Shown here one piece after another: positions 42,651-52,474 of a stretch of 64,000 bases of DNA; the stretch's first letter is position 1, and the number at the start of each line of letters is the position of its first letter. Position numbers and translations under genes: made by a program. Location of the stretch: assembly GCA_947499305.1 (NCBI GenBank), contig CANMNN010000006.1, forward strand, positions 62,001 through 126,000, given 5' to 3'. The notes below the pieces were generated by a model. The model saw only the letters and a list, made by a program, of their open reading frames with translations. It had not been told where the DNA came from and searched no databases. This stretch comes from an uncultured Arenicella sp. GTDB taxonomy: Bacteria > Pseudomonadota > Gammaproteobacteria > Arenicellales > Arenicellaceae.

Positions 42651-42715
42651 CAAGCCAATTAGCAAAGCTGCTTCGCAGTGGAGTGCTAACAGCCCCAGTT
42701 ATTGAGACGTTAGGA
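42645..42715 (+). repeat. attC site 6 (last)
   Basis: 71 bp from ACCTAAC (R'') to GTTAGGA (R'). Contains AGCAAAGCTGCTTCGCAG, GTGCTAAC and AGCCCCAG. R'' and R' are nearly perfect complements. No further attC is seen to its right. Confidence 0.82.
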
Positions 42716-42827
42716 CTATAATAAGATTGGTATACCCTCTTTTAAGCGTTTCAATGCTTTCTAGTTGAAAGATAACCTAGGTTGAAATTGGTTGGTTTTA
42801 TAAAGATGCTTTCAATGACATGGGCTT

Positions 42828-43364
42828 TTATGAATCGCTTATATTGAGCTTCTCAAGGTCGGCCAAATATTTTGTACTATTCTCGGTGTAATGCGCCGCG
42901 CCCATTTTTAGCATAGTTTGAGTTTTCTCATCTAGCTGTTTGACCACCTTTGCGGGCGAGCCCAGCACCATAGAGCCGTCAGGTATTTCGGTGCCTTCTG
43001 TGACTAAGGCATTGGCCCCAATCAGGCAGCCTTTGCCAATCTTGGCTCCGTTTAAAACCACGGCGTTCATGCCGACTAAGCTACCGTCTCCAATGGTGCA
43101 GCCATGCAACATCACCTTGTGGCCAATGGTTACGTTCTCACCTATCTCAATTGGAAAGTTTGGATCAACGTGCAAGATAGAGCCGTCTTGTACATTTGAA
43201 TTTTTGCCGACGGTGATCGGTTCATTATCGGCGCGTAGAACGCAATTGAACCAAACACTGGCGTTTTCATGCATCACGACTGAGCCAATTAGGTCTGCCG
43301 ACGGTGCTATAAAACATGAGCTGTGAATATCAGGAGTTTTATCCCCTAGTTTATAAGTCGCCAT
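42828..43364 (-). CDS. Gamma-class carbonic anhydrase family protein
   Basis: The 178-residue protein is a left-handed beta-helix: hexapeptide repeats around IHSSCFIAPSADLIGSV, GNVTIGH-like ENVTIGHKVMLHGCTIGDG and LVGMNAVVLNGAKIGKG, with candidate metal His in HVDPNF and IGHKVMLHG. It matches the YrdA/CaiE-like gamma-carbonic anhydrase group. The ATG overlaps the stop of oadB by one base (TAATG), so it is the last gene of the oxaloacetate decarboxylase operon. It might interconvert CO2 and bicarbonate next to the CO2-releasing decarboxylase; that link is inferred. Confidence 0.85.
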   Translation of the reverse strand: MATYKLGDKTPDIHSSCFIAPSADLIGSVVMHENASVWFNCVLRADNEPITVGKNSNVQDGSILHVDPNFPIEIGENVTIGHKVMLHGCTIGDGSLVGMNAVVLNGAKIGKGCLIGANALVTEGTEIPDGSMVLGSPAKVVKQLDEKTQTMLKMGAAHYTENSTKYLADLEKLNISDS

Positions 43365-44536
43365 TACATTGCCTGCACTAAGTTAATCATGACGCCAGCG
43401 GCCACGGCTGAACCGATTACGCCTGCAACGTTCGGGCCCATGGCGTGCATCAATAAGAAGTTTTGAGGGTTCGATTCTAGGCCTACTTTATTCGCTACAC
43501 GCGCGGCCATTGGTACGGCTGAAACGCCAGCAGCGCCAATCAATGGGTTGATTTGGTTTTTAGAAAACTTGTTCATTAGTTTTGCCATCAATACGCCGGC
43601 GGCAGTGCCAATGCAAAAAGCGACTGCGCCTAAACCTAAGATGCCGAGTGTTTCTAAATTTAAAAATTTCTCGGCACTCATTTTGGAGCCAACACCTAAG
43701 CCTAAGAAAATGGTGACAATGTTGATTAAGGCGTTTTGCGTTGTATCGCTTAAGCGCGCGACAACGCCACATTCTTTCATTAGGTTACCAAAGCAGAACA
43801 TGCCTAGTAAGGGCGCGGCATCAGGTAATAGAAATGCTACTAGAACTAAGAGGGTAAGCGGGAAAACAATTTTCTCAGCACTTGAAACCTCACGCAATTG
43901 TTCCATTTTGATTTCGCGCTCAGCAGGTGTGGTCATGGCGCGCATGATTGGCGGCTGAATAATCGGCACTAATGCCATGTACGAATACGCCGCGACGGCG
44001 ACCGCTCCAAGTAATTCAGGGGAGAGTTTACTGGTTACGAAAATTGCCGTTGGCCCATCAGCGCCGCCAATAATACCAATCGATGCGGCATCGCGAATAC
44101 TAAAGTCGAGTATGCCGAAATGCCCGAGTGCCACTGCGCCGAGCACCGTGCTGAAAATGCCAACTTGTGCCGCGGCGCCGAGTAATAGAGTTCTCGGGTT
44201 AGCGAGTAGAGGGCCGAAGTCGGTCATAGCGCCGACGCCCATAAATATGATTAGCGGAAACAAGCCTGTCTCAATGCCAGCGCTGTAAATATAATACAGA
44301 AGGCCACCAGGGCTAGTCATTTGGCCAGCGGCATCATAAACAGGGGCTAAGTCAAAGCCTGCTCCTGGAATATTGGCGAGCAAAGTGCCAAAACCGATTG
44401 GCACTAATAGAAGCGGTTCGAAGCCTTTACGAATCGCCAAAAATAAGAGACCAAGCCCGACCAACATCATTAAAATTTGGCCGGCCTGAACTTGCGCGAG
44501 GCCTGAGCTCAGCCAGAGACTATTTAGGTTTTCCAT
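43364..44536 (-). CDS. oadB: Oxaloacetate decarboxylase beta subunit
   Basis: The 390-residue integral membrane protein matches the sodium-pumping beta subunit: [47 protein letters not shown] with the conserved Asp for Na+ transport, and [18 protein letters not shown]. It carries out decarboxylation of carboxybiotin coupled to Na+ export across the inner membrane. It follows oadA by 12 bases and overlaps the gamma-carbonic anhydrase gene by one base. Confidence 0.93.
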   Translation of the reverse strand: MENLNSLWLSSGLAQVQAGQILMMLVGLGLLFLAIRKGFEPLLLVPIGFGTLLANIPGAGFDLAPVYDAAGQMTSPGGLLYYIYSAGIETGLFPLIIFMGVGAMTDFGPLLANPRTLLLGAAAQVGIFSTVLGAVALGHFGILDFSIRDAASIGIIGGADGPTAIFVTSKLSPELLGAVAVAAYSYMALVPIIQPPIMRAMTTPAEREIKMEQLREVSSAEKIVFPLTLLVLVAFLLPDAAPLLGMFCFGNLMKECGVVARLSDTTQNALINIVTIFLGLGVGSKMSAEKFLNLETLGILGLGAVAFCIGTAAGVLMAKLMNKFSKNQINPLIGAAGVSAVPMAARVANKVGLESNPQNFLLMHAMGPNVAGVIGSAVAAGVMINLVQAM

Positions 44537-44548
44537 TGTCCTAGCCCC

Positions 44549-46339
44549 TTATGCAATGCTCAACAGAACGTCGCCAACCGTTATGCTGTCACCTTCACGC
44601 ACATTAATGCTTGTGATTTGACCGTCTTTAGGCGCGGCGATATTGGTTTCCATCTTCATGGCTTCAAGAATTAATACTGTATCGCCAGCGCTGACTTGCT
44701 GGCCCGGGGTTACCGGAATGCTGATCACATTACCCGCAAGCGGCGCTTTAATTGCTTCGCCACCTGTGGCGGGTGCTGGTGTGCTAGCGGCGTTCGCAGC
44801 TGTTGTTTGATCGCCAATCGGAGCAATACCGGATACATCGCCACCTTCGGTAACAGTAACGGTGTAGCTCTGGCCATCAACATCAACAGTGTAGATTTCA
44901 TCACCGGCGTCGCTTATTGGCGCGGAGCTGCGAGCTTTAGCACCGTTAGGAACAGGTTCAAAGGCGCTTGGGTTATTTCGGTTCTTAATGAAATTAAGAC
45001 CAACCTGTGGGAACAGAGCGTAGCTCAAAACGTCGTCAATAAAGTCTTCGCTCTGTTTAACGTCAAGAGAGTGTTCGTCGGCGAGACCCTTAAACTCTTC
45101 GGTCAGAGCATCCATTTCAGCATTGATCAAATCAGCGGGGCGGCAAGTTATGGCACTTTCACCAGCCTCCAATACCCTAGCTTGCAATTCGGTATTTACT
45201 GGAGCTGGAGTGGCGCCATATTCGCCTCGTAAAACGCCAGCAGTTTCTTTGGCGATGTTTTTATAGCGTTCGCCCATTAGCACGTTGATTACCGCCTGCG
45301 TGCCGACAATCTGTGAGGTTGGGGTCACTAATGGAATAAAGCCTAAGTCTTCGCGTACACGAGGGATCTCGGCTAATACGTCGTCGATTTTCTCTTCAGC
45401 ACCTTGTTGGCGTAATTGGTTTTCCATATTAGTCAGCATGCCACCCGGTACTTGCGCGACTAAAATGCGTGAATCAACGCCTCTTAGTGAACCTTCGAAT
45501 TGAGCGTATTTTTTACGCACTTCTCGGAAGTAAGCTGATATTTCTTCAAGCTTTTTAATGTCTAAACCAGTGTCGCGGTCGCCGCCTTCAAAAATCGACA
45601 CCACTGACTCAGTTGCTGAATGCCCGTAGGTCATCGACATTGAGGAGATCGAGGTATCAACATTATCAATGCCGGCCTCAACACATTTGGTAATGGTAGC
45701 CGTACTTAAACCCGTTGTGGCGTGAGCATGTAACTGGATTGGAATGTCGACCGTTTTCTTGAGCTCTTTAACCAGCTCGTAACCAACGTAAGGTTTGAGC
45801 AAGCCCGCCATATCTTTAATGCAAATCGAATCGGCGCCAGCGTCTTCGAGTTGTTTGGCCATATCTAACCAAGCTTGAGTATTGTGTACTGGGCTGACGG
45901 TATAGGAGAGCGTGCCTTGCGCATGTTTGCCAACCTTGTTCACCGCTTTAAGTGCCGTGGTCATGTTGCGCATGTCATTCATTGCGTCGAACACACGAAA
46001 CACATCAATGCCATTGATTGCGCAGCGCTCCACAAATTTGTCGACGACGTCGTCAGCATAGTGGCGATAGCCTAAAATGTTTTGCCCACGAAATAACATT
46101 TGTTGCGGCGTCTTTGGCATTACTTTTTTAATTTCGCGAATACGGTCCCATGGGTCTTCGCCTAAAAAGCGAATACATGAATCGAATGTCGCGCCACCCC
46201 AAGACTCCATCGACCAATAGCCAATGTCATCTAACTTCTCGGCAATTGGAAGCATGTCGTCAATGCGCATGCGAGTGGCTAACAATGATTGATGGGCGTC
46301 GCGTAATACGACTTCGGTAATTCCTAACTTCTTGCTCAT
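44549..46339 (-). CDS. oadA: Oxaloacetate decarboxylase alpha subunit
   Basis: The 596-residue protein has the carboxyltransferase start [30 protein letters not shown], the metal-binding LHAHATTG and [12 protein letters not shown], a middle association region, an Ala/Pro-rich linker near 500-520, and a C-terminal biotinyl domain with EAMKMET (lysine in MKM). It transfers the carboxyl group of oxaloacetate to biotin. Oxaloacetate decarboxylase converts oxaloacetate to pyruvate and CO2 while exporting Na+. Confidence 0.95.
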   Translation of the reverse strand: MSKKLGITEVVLRDAHQSLLATRMRIDDMLPIAEKLDDIGYWSMESWGGATFDSCIRFLGEDPWDRIREIKKVMPKTPQQMLFRGQNILGYRHYADDVVDKFVERCAINGIDVFRVFDAMNDMRNMTTALKAVNKVGKHAQGTLSYTVSPVHNTQAWLDMAKQLEDAGADSICIKDMAGLLKPYVGYELVKELKKTVDIPIQLHAHATTGLSTATITKCVEAGIDNVDTSISSMSMTYGHSATESVVSIFEGGDRDTGLDIKKLEEISAYFREVRKKYAQFEGSLRGVDSRILVAQVPGGMLTNMENQLRQQGAEEKIDDVLAEIPRVREDLGFIPLVTPTSQIVGTQAVINVLMGERYKNIAKETAGVLRGEYGATPAPVNTELQARVLEAGESAITCRPADLINAEMDALTEEFKGLADEHSLDVKQSEDFIDDVLSYALFPQVGLNFIKNRNNPSAFEPVPNGAKARSSAPISDAGDEIYTVDVDGQSYTVTVTEGGDVSGIAPIGDQTTAANAASTPAPATGGEAIKAPLAGNVISIPVTPGQQVSAGDTVLILEAMKMETNIAAPKDGQITSINVREGDSITVGDVLLSIA

Positions 46340-46357
46340 AAGGTACGTGCTCGAGTC

Positions 46358-46615
46358 TTAGCGTTGACGGTGCTGGGCGATGGCTTTTTCTATCGCGCTG
46401 ATAACTTGGGGGCTGGCCGCTTGGGGCGCTGTCTGTGACACCGGTTGAGGAGTGCTCGTGGTGTTCGATTCTGCAGCCTGCTCTTCTGGCGAAAAGCGAT
46501 GAACCAGCTTTGACATGATGGTGGTCGCGAACACCAATATCGTTAAGAACACGAATACTGTGCCCATGCCGAACAGCATCAGATTGATGCCTTGATCGAT
46601 CAACGTATCTTGCAT
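46358..46615 (-). CDS. oadG: Oxaloacetate decarboxylase gamma subunit
   Basis: The 85-residue protein has one transmembrane helix (NLMLFGMGTVFVFLTILVFA) followed by a soluble tail rich in Pro and Gln, with AIEKAIAQHRQR at the end, as in OadG, which holds the complex together and binds zinc at its C-terminus. It is the first gene of the operon; oadA starts 18 bases downstream. Confidence 0.88.
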   Translation of the reverse strand: MQDTLIDQGINLMLFGMGTVFVFLTILVFATTIMSKLVHRFSPEEQAAESNTTSTPQPVSQTAPQAASPQVISAIEKAIAQHRQR

Positions 46616-46665
46616 TTTTGAAGAGGCTCTGGCGAGCGGGAGTTAATTTTAAGCTCCGTTATATT

Positions 46666-46692
46666 ACATCAATAATTGCCGATTATTGATGT
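46666..46692. promoter_or_regulatory. Palindrome upstream of the oad operon
   Basis: A perfect 11-bp inverted repeat (ACATCAATAAT / ATTATTGATGT, spacer TGCCG) lies 51 bases upstream of the oadG start. It has the form of a regulator-binding site. The regulator is not known. Confidence 0.4.
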
Positions 46693-46790
46693 TCAGGCGT
46701 AAATTATTCGATATGACTAAGGCTTTACCGCATTTAATAGTCATATCGTATTCGATTATGAGCGGATTGCCGCACTCTTAACCGCAAACC

Positions 46791-48065
46791 TTAGCCGCAA
46801 ACATTCTTTAGTAGCCCGCATGCCGCTTGGTATAAATAATTACAATCTTCGGTACCGGCGGTTTCACGAATCGAATGCATCGCCCATTGAGGCGCGCCAA
46901 TATCGAGGGTTTCAATACCCAGTTCGGTAGCGGTAATTGGGCCGATGGTGCTGCCGCAGCCCATGTCTGAGCGGGTAACAAAGGTTTGCACGGGTATGTC
47001 TAACTTATCGCAAATTTGTTTAAATTTTGCCGAGCTGATGCTGTTGCTAGCATAGCGTTGATTATTATTGATCTTGATCACGGGGCCTGCGTTCAACAGC
47101 GGACCATGATTTTGATCGTGCTTGTCAGCGTAGTTAGGATGTATGCCGTGTGCATTATCGCAAGAGACCATGGTAGATCGGCTGATCAATTGCGTCATTG
47201 CCGCTGGGCTATCGGTTAGGCGTTGTAACACTGATTTTAGAAACGGGCCTTGAGCGCCACACGCCGAAGCCGAGCCAACTTCTTCATGATCAGTTGAAAT
47301 AAACAACGACGCTTGATCGCTTTGCGTGTCGAGAATCGCACGGGCACCAATATATGTGCTTAATAGGTTGTCGATGCGACTAGCGCAAACGAATTCATCA
47401 TTAAGGCCAGCGATGCTTGGGGCTTGCACGTCATAGCACGACAATTCGAACTCCAATACCTGTTCGGCATCGTCGCGGCCCTCTTTACTCAATTGATCAA
47501 GCAGTAGTTGTTTGAAATCAATATCGTCGCCCTGACCTATAATAATAGGCAGATGGTTCTGAGGGTTGATTGCACGTTTAGTATTTGCTTCGCGGTCTAA
47601 GTGAATTGCTAAATTAGGAATGATTGCGATGGGGCGCTTAAAGTCGATCAAATCATGAAACAAGTCGCCGCTCTTTGTTACACCACTAACTCGCCCAGCA
47701 ATTGATAGTTCGCGGTCAAGCCAAGGGTGCAATAGCACGCCGCCATAAACTTCAACGCCCAGTTGGGTATAACCGTATTTATTAATTTCAGGGTTGGGTT
47801 TGATTCGTAAGCAAGGGCTGTCTGTATGCGCGCCGAGCATTTGAAAACCGCGCTCATAGTCTGCTCCGGTGCGAAACGCGATTATTGATGAGTCGTTGCG
47901 GGTAATTACATAAGCGCCATCACTTTCAATGGTCCAGTCGTCGGCTTCTTTAAGCTCGGTGAACCCGCTTGCGAGAAACTGCTTTAGTAGCGTTTTTGTG
48001 GCATGAAACGGAGTTGGTGACTCTGCAATGTAGTCACATAGGTCTTGAGCAATAGTTGTGGTCAT
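46791..48065 (-). CDS. apeB: M18-family aminopeptidase
   Basis: The start is taken at ATG 48065 (MTTTIAQDLC) behind an AAAGA site; seven codons more are open upstream. The 424-residue enzyme has GAHTDSPCLRIKP, ASRIDNLLSTY, STDHEEVGSASACG and DNAHGIHPNYADKHD, the metal-site order of the M18 aminopeptidases. It removes N-terminal residues, with a preference for acidic ones in some members. It is cytoplasmic. Confidence 0.93.
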   Translation of the reverse strand: MTTTIAQDLCDYIAESPTPFHATKTLLKQFLASGFTELKEADDWTIESDGAYVITRNDSSIIAFRTGADYERGFQMLGAHTDSPCLRIKPNPEINKYGYTQLGVEVYGGVLLHPWLDRELSIAGRVSGVTKSGDLFHDLIDFKRPIAIIPNLAIHLDREANTKRAINPQNHLPIIIGQGDDIDFKQLLLDQLSKEGRDDAEQVLEFELSCYDVQAPSIAGLNDEFVCASRIDNLLSTYIGARAILDTQSDQASLFISTDHEEVGSASACGAQGPFLKSVLQRLTDSPAAMTQLISRSTMVSCDNAHGIHPNYADKHDQNHGPLLNAGPVIKINNNQRYASNSISSAKFKQICDKLDIPVQTFVTRSDMGCGSTIGPITATELGIETLDIGAPQWAMHSIRETAGTEDCNYLYQAACGLLKNVCG

Positions 48066-48165
48066 AATTATCTTTGTGTATGGCAACTTGATTGCGCAGC
48101 ATACTTTGAATGTGTCTTGAATAAATTCTATTATAACAGCAGTTTACTTATTCACAGGGTAGCCC

Positions 48166-48657
48166 GTGCTGTCATCTATTTTAGTTGTTGCTGCAATCGG
48201 CGCTTTGATCTTCGGGGTCAAGCGTTGGCAGTCTTTGCCTGACGAAAAGAAGGCTGGTTTCGCGCGAAAATGGGCGATGTACGGTGGCGCGGCGGTGATA
48301 CTCGCTCTGGTTGTTACCGGCAAAGCGCATTGGTTGATGGGAGTGCTCGCTTCTTTGTTAGCCTTGGCCGGACGAGTTTCTCAATTTGCTCAGTACGCGC
48401 CGCTATTTAAAAAATTCATGGGCGATGAAAGCGGCTCTGAGTCACAAAGTAACTCACATACAGGGCCTATTGCATCAAGTAATCAAGCTATGGATAAGCG
48501 CCAAGCGGCTGACATTTTGGGTGTTGAAGTAGATGCCTCAATAGACGAAGTCCGTTCTGCTCATAAGCGCTTAATGCAAAAAATGCATCCGGACCGTGGC
48601 GGTTCAGACGCCTTAGCCAAGCAAATAAACTTGGCTAAGGACGTACTCCTGAGTTAA
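48166..48657 (+). CDS. Membrane-anchored J-domain protein
   Basis: The likely start is GTG 48166. The 163-residue protein has two hydrophobic segments at the N-terminus (SSILVVAAIGALIFGV and YGGAAVILALVVTG) and a C-terminal J-domain (ADILGVEVDASIDEVRSAHK, then MHPDRGGSDALAKQIN) with the HPD motif at 144-146. Such DjlA/TIM14-like J-proteins activate DnaK at the membrane. The protein is short and lacks the J-domain's usual neighbours such as a zinc finger. Confidence 0.85.
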   Translation: MLSSILVVAAIGALIFGVKRWQSLPDEKKAGFARKWAMYGGAAVILALVVTGKAHWLMGVLASLLALAGRVSQFAQYAPLFKKFMGDESGSESQSNSHTGPIASSNQAMDKRQAADILGVEVDASIDEVRSAHKRLMQKMHPDRGGSDALAKQINLAKDVLLS

Positions 48658-48694
48658 GAACTTTGCTTAATCAGGTTCGAAGGGCTGAGCTGTT

Positions 48695-50440
48695 TTACTG
48701 AAGACTCGCGTCACGAATCGCTTTAAATTCGTTGCCTTCGCTCCATTGAGGCCAGTCATTGCTATTACTTATTGCCACTCCGATTTTGAAATGCGCATAT
48801 AAGTCTTGCATGATTCCACCGTTATCCCACTCAGGGTGAACTTCGTCGGCGGCCTTGTGATATCGCTCAGCGAGGTATCGGTTCGCTTCAGCTTCGCCAT
48901 AGCCTTCGGGCTTACCACGCACCTTTATTCCTGCTTCGGCATACAGCATAGGCACGCCTTTCTTTGCCAGGTTAAAATGGTCTGAGCGATAGAAAAAGCC
49001 TTTTTCTGGCGTCGGCTCCTGTACTAGCACTCGGCCTTGCTCCGTGGCAACGGCTTTTAAGTAGTCGTCCATTTGTGAGTTGCCATAACCGACAACAACA
49101 ATGTCGTCAGTTGCGCCGGCGGTCGACATCGCATCGATATTGATTCCGGCAACGGTTTTATTCATTGGGAAGGCGGGATCTTCGGCATATTGTTTTGAGC
49201 CTAATAAGCCTGATTCTTCCGCAGTGACCGCAAGAAAAATCACGGAGCGCTCAGGTGCACTTGGCAGTGAGCTAAATGCCTGCGCCATTTCTAGCATGCC
49301 TGCCACGCCCGTTGCGTTGTCTTGCGCTCCGTTAAAAATGGCGTCGCCGCCACTGACTATCGGCTTCACTCCTAGGTGATCCCAATGAGCGGTGTAAATA
49401 AAGGCTTCGTCAGGGCGTTCGCTGCCTTCGATAAAACCCGCAACATTGTGTGAGTTAGACTGTCGACTTTCGGTTCGTAGGCTGCTACTCGCTGTGCTGT
49501 TCATCGGCACAGGAGTAAACCCTTGTTTGCCGGCCTTGCTAACCATTTCTTGATAGTCCATTCCGTTTTTAGCGAATAGATCTTGCGCCGCTTTCATTGT
49601 GATCCACGACTCAACAGCGAGATTGCCCGCATTTCCATCTTCGGCAAACAAATTATATTGAGGGCCTGACCAGCTGCCACTGACCACTTCCCAAGGATAT
49701 CCCGCAGCTTTATCTTCATGCACCACGATTGCACCAGCCGCGCCTTGTCGAGCCGCTTCTTCAAACTTGTAGGTCCAGCGACCGTAATAGGTCATGGTAT
49801 TGCCTTTGAATAGGTCTCCTTCGGGTGAACGAAAACCGGGGTCGTTTACTAATATGACAGCGGTCTTGCCGGTCATGTCAATGCCTTCATAATCGTTCCA
49901 GCCATATTCTGGCGCGACAACGCCATAGCCTACGTAAACGAGGGGTGAGTCTTTTATCTCAGACGCACTGCCGCTACGAGATGTGAACACGATGGAATCT
50001 TTTTTATATGGCAATGACGCACTTGTGCCATCTTCGTGAGCCAGTATCAAAGGCGGGTTATTAACGACATAGAGTTCCATCAAGGGAACGGCTTGGCGAA
50101 AGCTGTCGCCAAAAGCTGGCTTAAGGCCTAGTTTTTTAAACTCACTTTCAATGTAGTTGACGGTTTTCTTGCCGCCTGGTGTAGACGGCGCGCGACCCTC
50201 AAATTCATCTGATGCGAGTGTATTAAGATGTTGCATAAAACCCGTTTCGTCGATATTTTTAGCCGCCAATTCGACCGACTCAGTAGTAATTTCGGGATTT
50301 TCAACTTCAGCAGAGGGAATTGATTTTGCAATGTCTTCTTGAGTTTTTGAGGTTGCTTCGTCTGACTGAGGTTGGCAGGCTTGCAACGCAATGGCACTGC
50401 AAGCGAGGGCGATTGCGCCCAAATGACGGATGTTTAGCAT
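48695..50440 (-). CDS. M28-family metallopeptidase, lipoprotein, with PA domain
   Basis: The 581-residue protein has a lipoprotein signal peptide (MLNIRHLGAIALACSAIALQ, lipobox LQAC) and a Ser/Glu-rich linker. A protease-associated insert precedes the catalytic domain (YVGYGVVAPEYGW, ARQGAAGAIVVHED). The catalytic part has YTAHWDHLG, GAQDNATGVAGMLEMA, TAEESGLLGS and DHFNL, with the zinc ligands of M28 aminopeptidases. It would act in the periplasm or on the outer membrane, releasing amino acids from peptides. Confidence 0.9.
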   Translation of the reverse strand: MLNIRHLGAIALACSAIALQACQPQSDEATSKTQEDIAKSIPSAEVENPEITTESVELAAKNIDETGFMQHLNTLASDEFEGRAPSTPGGKKTVNYIESEFKKLGLKPAFGDSFRQAVPLMELYVVNNPPLILAHEDGTSASLPYKKDSIVFTSRSGSASEIKDSPLVYVGYGVVAPEYGWNDYEGIDMTGKTAVILVNDPGFRSPEGDLFKGNTMTYYGRWTYKFEEAARQGAAGAIVVHEDKAAGYPWEVVSGSWSGPQYNLFAEDGNAGNLAVESWITMKAAQDLFAKNGMDYQEMVSKAGKQGFTPVPMNSTASSSLRTESRQSNSHNVAGFIEGSERPDEAFIYTAHWDHLGVKPIVSGGDAIFNGAQDNATGVAGMLEMAQAFSSLPSAPERSVIFLAVTAEESGLLGSKQYAEDPAFPMNKTVAGINIDAMSTAGATDDIVVVGYGNSQMDDYLKAVATEQGRVLVQEPTPEKGFFYRSDHFNLAKKGVPMLYAEAGIKVRGKPEGYGEAEANRYLAERYHKAADEVHPEWDNGGIMQDLYAHFKIGVAISNSNDWPQWSEGNEFKAIRDASLQ

Positions 50441-50548
50441 AGTTAGTACTCGTATTCTTCGTGGTTAATTAAATTGCAGTGACGGCTTATTGTTAAAGAT
50501 GTCTATTTTTGACTGTTTGCCGCTTACTAGTTTTTCTTCGCAGTAGCT

Positions 50549-52090
50549 TTATTTGGTGCTTACTTTTTTGCTACTGACTTTCTTACTATTTACTTTCTTC
50601 TTTGCGGTCTTCTTTTTGTTTACGGTTTTTTTGCTCGCTGCTTTTTTGGTGGTCCGTTTTTTTGATTCAGTGCCTGCTAAACGCAGTTCTTCAAAACTAT
50701 CACGCATGCATTCCATAAAGAATTCCACATCTGGCATGGTACGTCTGCAAGATGTCGCGCTGAACGAAATCATGCCGTTATGGCTGGTTACGGCAATGAA
50801 TAAACCCATTCGGTCAGACAGTGGCCCCAAGCCCATTTGTGTGACCAAGCGGGCGCCATTCATGTACACGGGTACTTGTGGGCCTGGCACATTCGAGATA
50901 CACACATTAGTCATACGGCCAGCCATTTCAGAGCGCATCATTAAACGAGCGGCCAAGAGCTGAGTGCTCGCTGGAATGTGGCGTGTCACATCGGTCATCA
51001 AGCGCGCTGAAATCCCGCGGCGAGCTGCTTTTTGTTCCTTGGTTTCAGCTTGAATTGCCGTTAATCGCTCCACTGGGTCACTAACATTGGTATGCAATAG
51101 AGGTGACATGGTGCTGATGTTGTTGCCGGGTTGTTCGGTTTCTTGCAAGCTGCCTTTTGGGGCGCGCACATTAACCGGCACGAATGATCGAAGGCTTTCG
51201 CTTGGCAGCTCTTTATGGTGGCCAAGATACTTGCGCAAAGCGCCTGAGCATATGGCGAGTACGATGTCGTTAATCGTTGCTCCTTCAACCAAACCCCTGA
51301 TTGGTTTGAAGTCGCTTAAGCTAAACGCCGTTGAATCGAACACTCGGTGTGGCGAGGTTTCTAGATTAAAGCGTGTCAACGGAACGCTAGCTTTTGCTTC
51401 GCGTTGTTTTTCTACGAAACGGTTCTTCGCTGTTTGCACAATTCCGGGAGCGTATTTCATTAACGACTCGGCAACTTTCACTGGCGAGCGCAAGCCATTG
51501 AACATGCCTCGGGCGGACATTTGAAAGGGTGTTGGCTTTTCGTATCGAGCAGAGGTAACGCGTTGTTTAACGGGCATCACCGGCGTACCTTTTTGATCAA
51601 TATCCATAAGACCACCAAAGAAATTTACAATCGCCATTCCGTCTGCCGCTGCGTGATGAATCTTGGTGGCTATTGCATACGCACCTTTGGGAATGCCGGG
51701 TACATTGTCAATGCCTTCAATTACGTACATTTCCCATGGTGCGCGTTGCATATCCAATGGGCGAGAATGGAATCGCGCAAGGTGTATGCAAAGCTGACGC
51801 CAATCAGCAGGGTGCGGGAGGCGGCCATGTCGAATGTGGTATTCGATGTCGAAGTGCTCATCGTCAATCCAATAAGGATAATCGAGTTCCAGAGGCACAT
51901 GATAAATGCGGCGCTTGTAGATCGGTGAAGTATGTACGCGACTGCGAACATGCTCAATAATTTGTTTAAACCGAACCGTGCCTTCTGGTGCAGTGGACGG
52001 GTCAAATATCGCTACCGAAGTCACTTGCGATAAACTCTTATTGGTTTCCATGTAGAGAAACTGTGCGTCTTGAGCAGAAAGCTGTTGCAT
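50549..52090 (-). CDS. Wax ester synthase/diacylglycerol acyltransferase (WS/DGAT)
   Basis: The 513-residue protein has the catalytic motif KIHHAAADG (H-H-x3-D-G) near residue 145, LSAQDAQFLYMET at the start, ATINDIVLAICSGALRKYL and NVCISNVPGP, the standard layout of the WS/DGAT family, which makes wax esters or triacylglycerols from acyl-CoA. The last ~35 residues are a lysine-rich tail (KKAASKKTVNKKKTAKKKVN, then more), not usual for the family. It diverges from the HAD-acyltransferase gene. Confidence 0.9.
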   Translation of the reverse strand: MQQLSAQDAQFLYMETNKSLSQVTSVAIFDPSTAPEGTVRFKQIIEHVRSRVHTSPIYKRRIYHVPLELDYPYWIDDEHFDIEYHIRHGRLPHPADWRQLCIHLARFHSRPLDMQRAPWEMYVIEGIDNVPGIPKGAYAIATKIHHAAADGMAIVNFFGGLMDIDQKGTPVMPVKQRVTSARYEKPTPFQMSARGMFNGLRSPVKVAESLMKYAPGIVQTAKNRFVEKQREAKASVPLTRFNLETSPHRVFDSTAFSLSDFKPIRGLVEGATINDIVLAICSGALRKYLGHHKELPSESLRSFVPVNVRAPKGSLQETEQPGNNISTMSPLLHTNVSDPVERLTAIQAETKEQKAARRGISARLMTDVTRHIPASTQLLAARLMMRSEMAGRMTNVCISNVPGPQVPVYMNGARLVTQMGLGPLSDRMGLFIAVTSHNGMISFSATSCRRTMPDVEFFMECMRDSFEELRLAGTESKKRTTKKAASKKTVNKKKTAKKKVNSKKVSSKKVSTK

Positions 52091-52474
52091 ATGTGTGAGT
52101 CCAAAAAGGTGTTAGGCAATTCGCCGAGATACCATAATCTTACTCCAAAATGCGAGCTAACTCATGGCGATGATGTTTTTTGCATAGGCTTTTTCTAATC
52201 AAGTTGGATTTAGCACCGTGAATAACGTAAATATAGCTTTCGTTTGGCGGTCTTTCTTGTAAATGATAGACGTTTCGGTAGTATTGGACGAAGGTTGCGT
52301 AAAACATTTTAGCCGCTTAGCGAATGCGCTTACGCAACTGCATTTTAGCTCTTAGATTTATCTGATAGTTCATTGTTGAGCTATCCATATTCCCTTACGC
52401 TGAAGTATCTCAAAATTAAGTGTGCGTAGGGTTGTAGTTAACCAATTTACTATTGAAACGCGTCGATCGCCTAC
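52091..52474. promoter_or_regulatory. Divergent promoter region of the lipid genes
   Basis: The ~380 bases between the WS/DGAT gene and the HAD-acyltransferase gene, which are transcribed away from each other, must hold both promoters. No clear operator, palindrome or ORF is seen. Confidence 0.4.

Larger units (their letters stand above)
39374..42715. mobile_element. Integron cassette array without integrase in the window (CALIN)
   Basis: Six attC sites (given separately) alternate with short genes on the + strand over 3.3 kb. Each cassette carries at most one ORF without an evident promoter, and the stop codons of four ORFs overlap the R'' box of the attC behind them. No integrase or attI site is found in this window, so either the integrase lies elsewhere in the genome or the array is orphaned. 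The array is bordered by the S46 gene and by the convergent gamma-carbonic anhydrase gene. Confidence 0.88.

Noticed and set aside
39374-42715. CRISPR array
   Set aside because: The repeats are long, variable, palindromic at the ends and separated by genes of several hundred bases; this is attC, not CRISPR.
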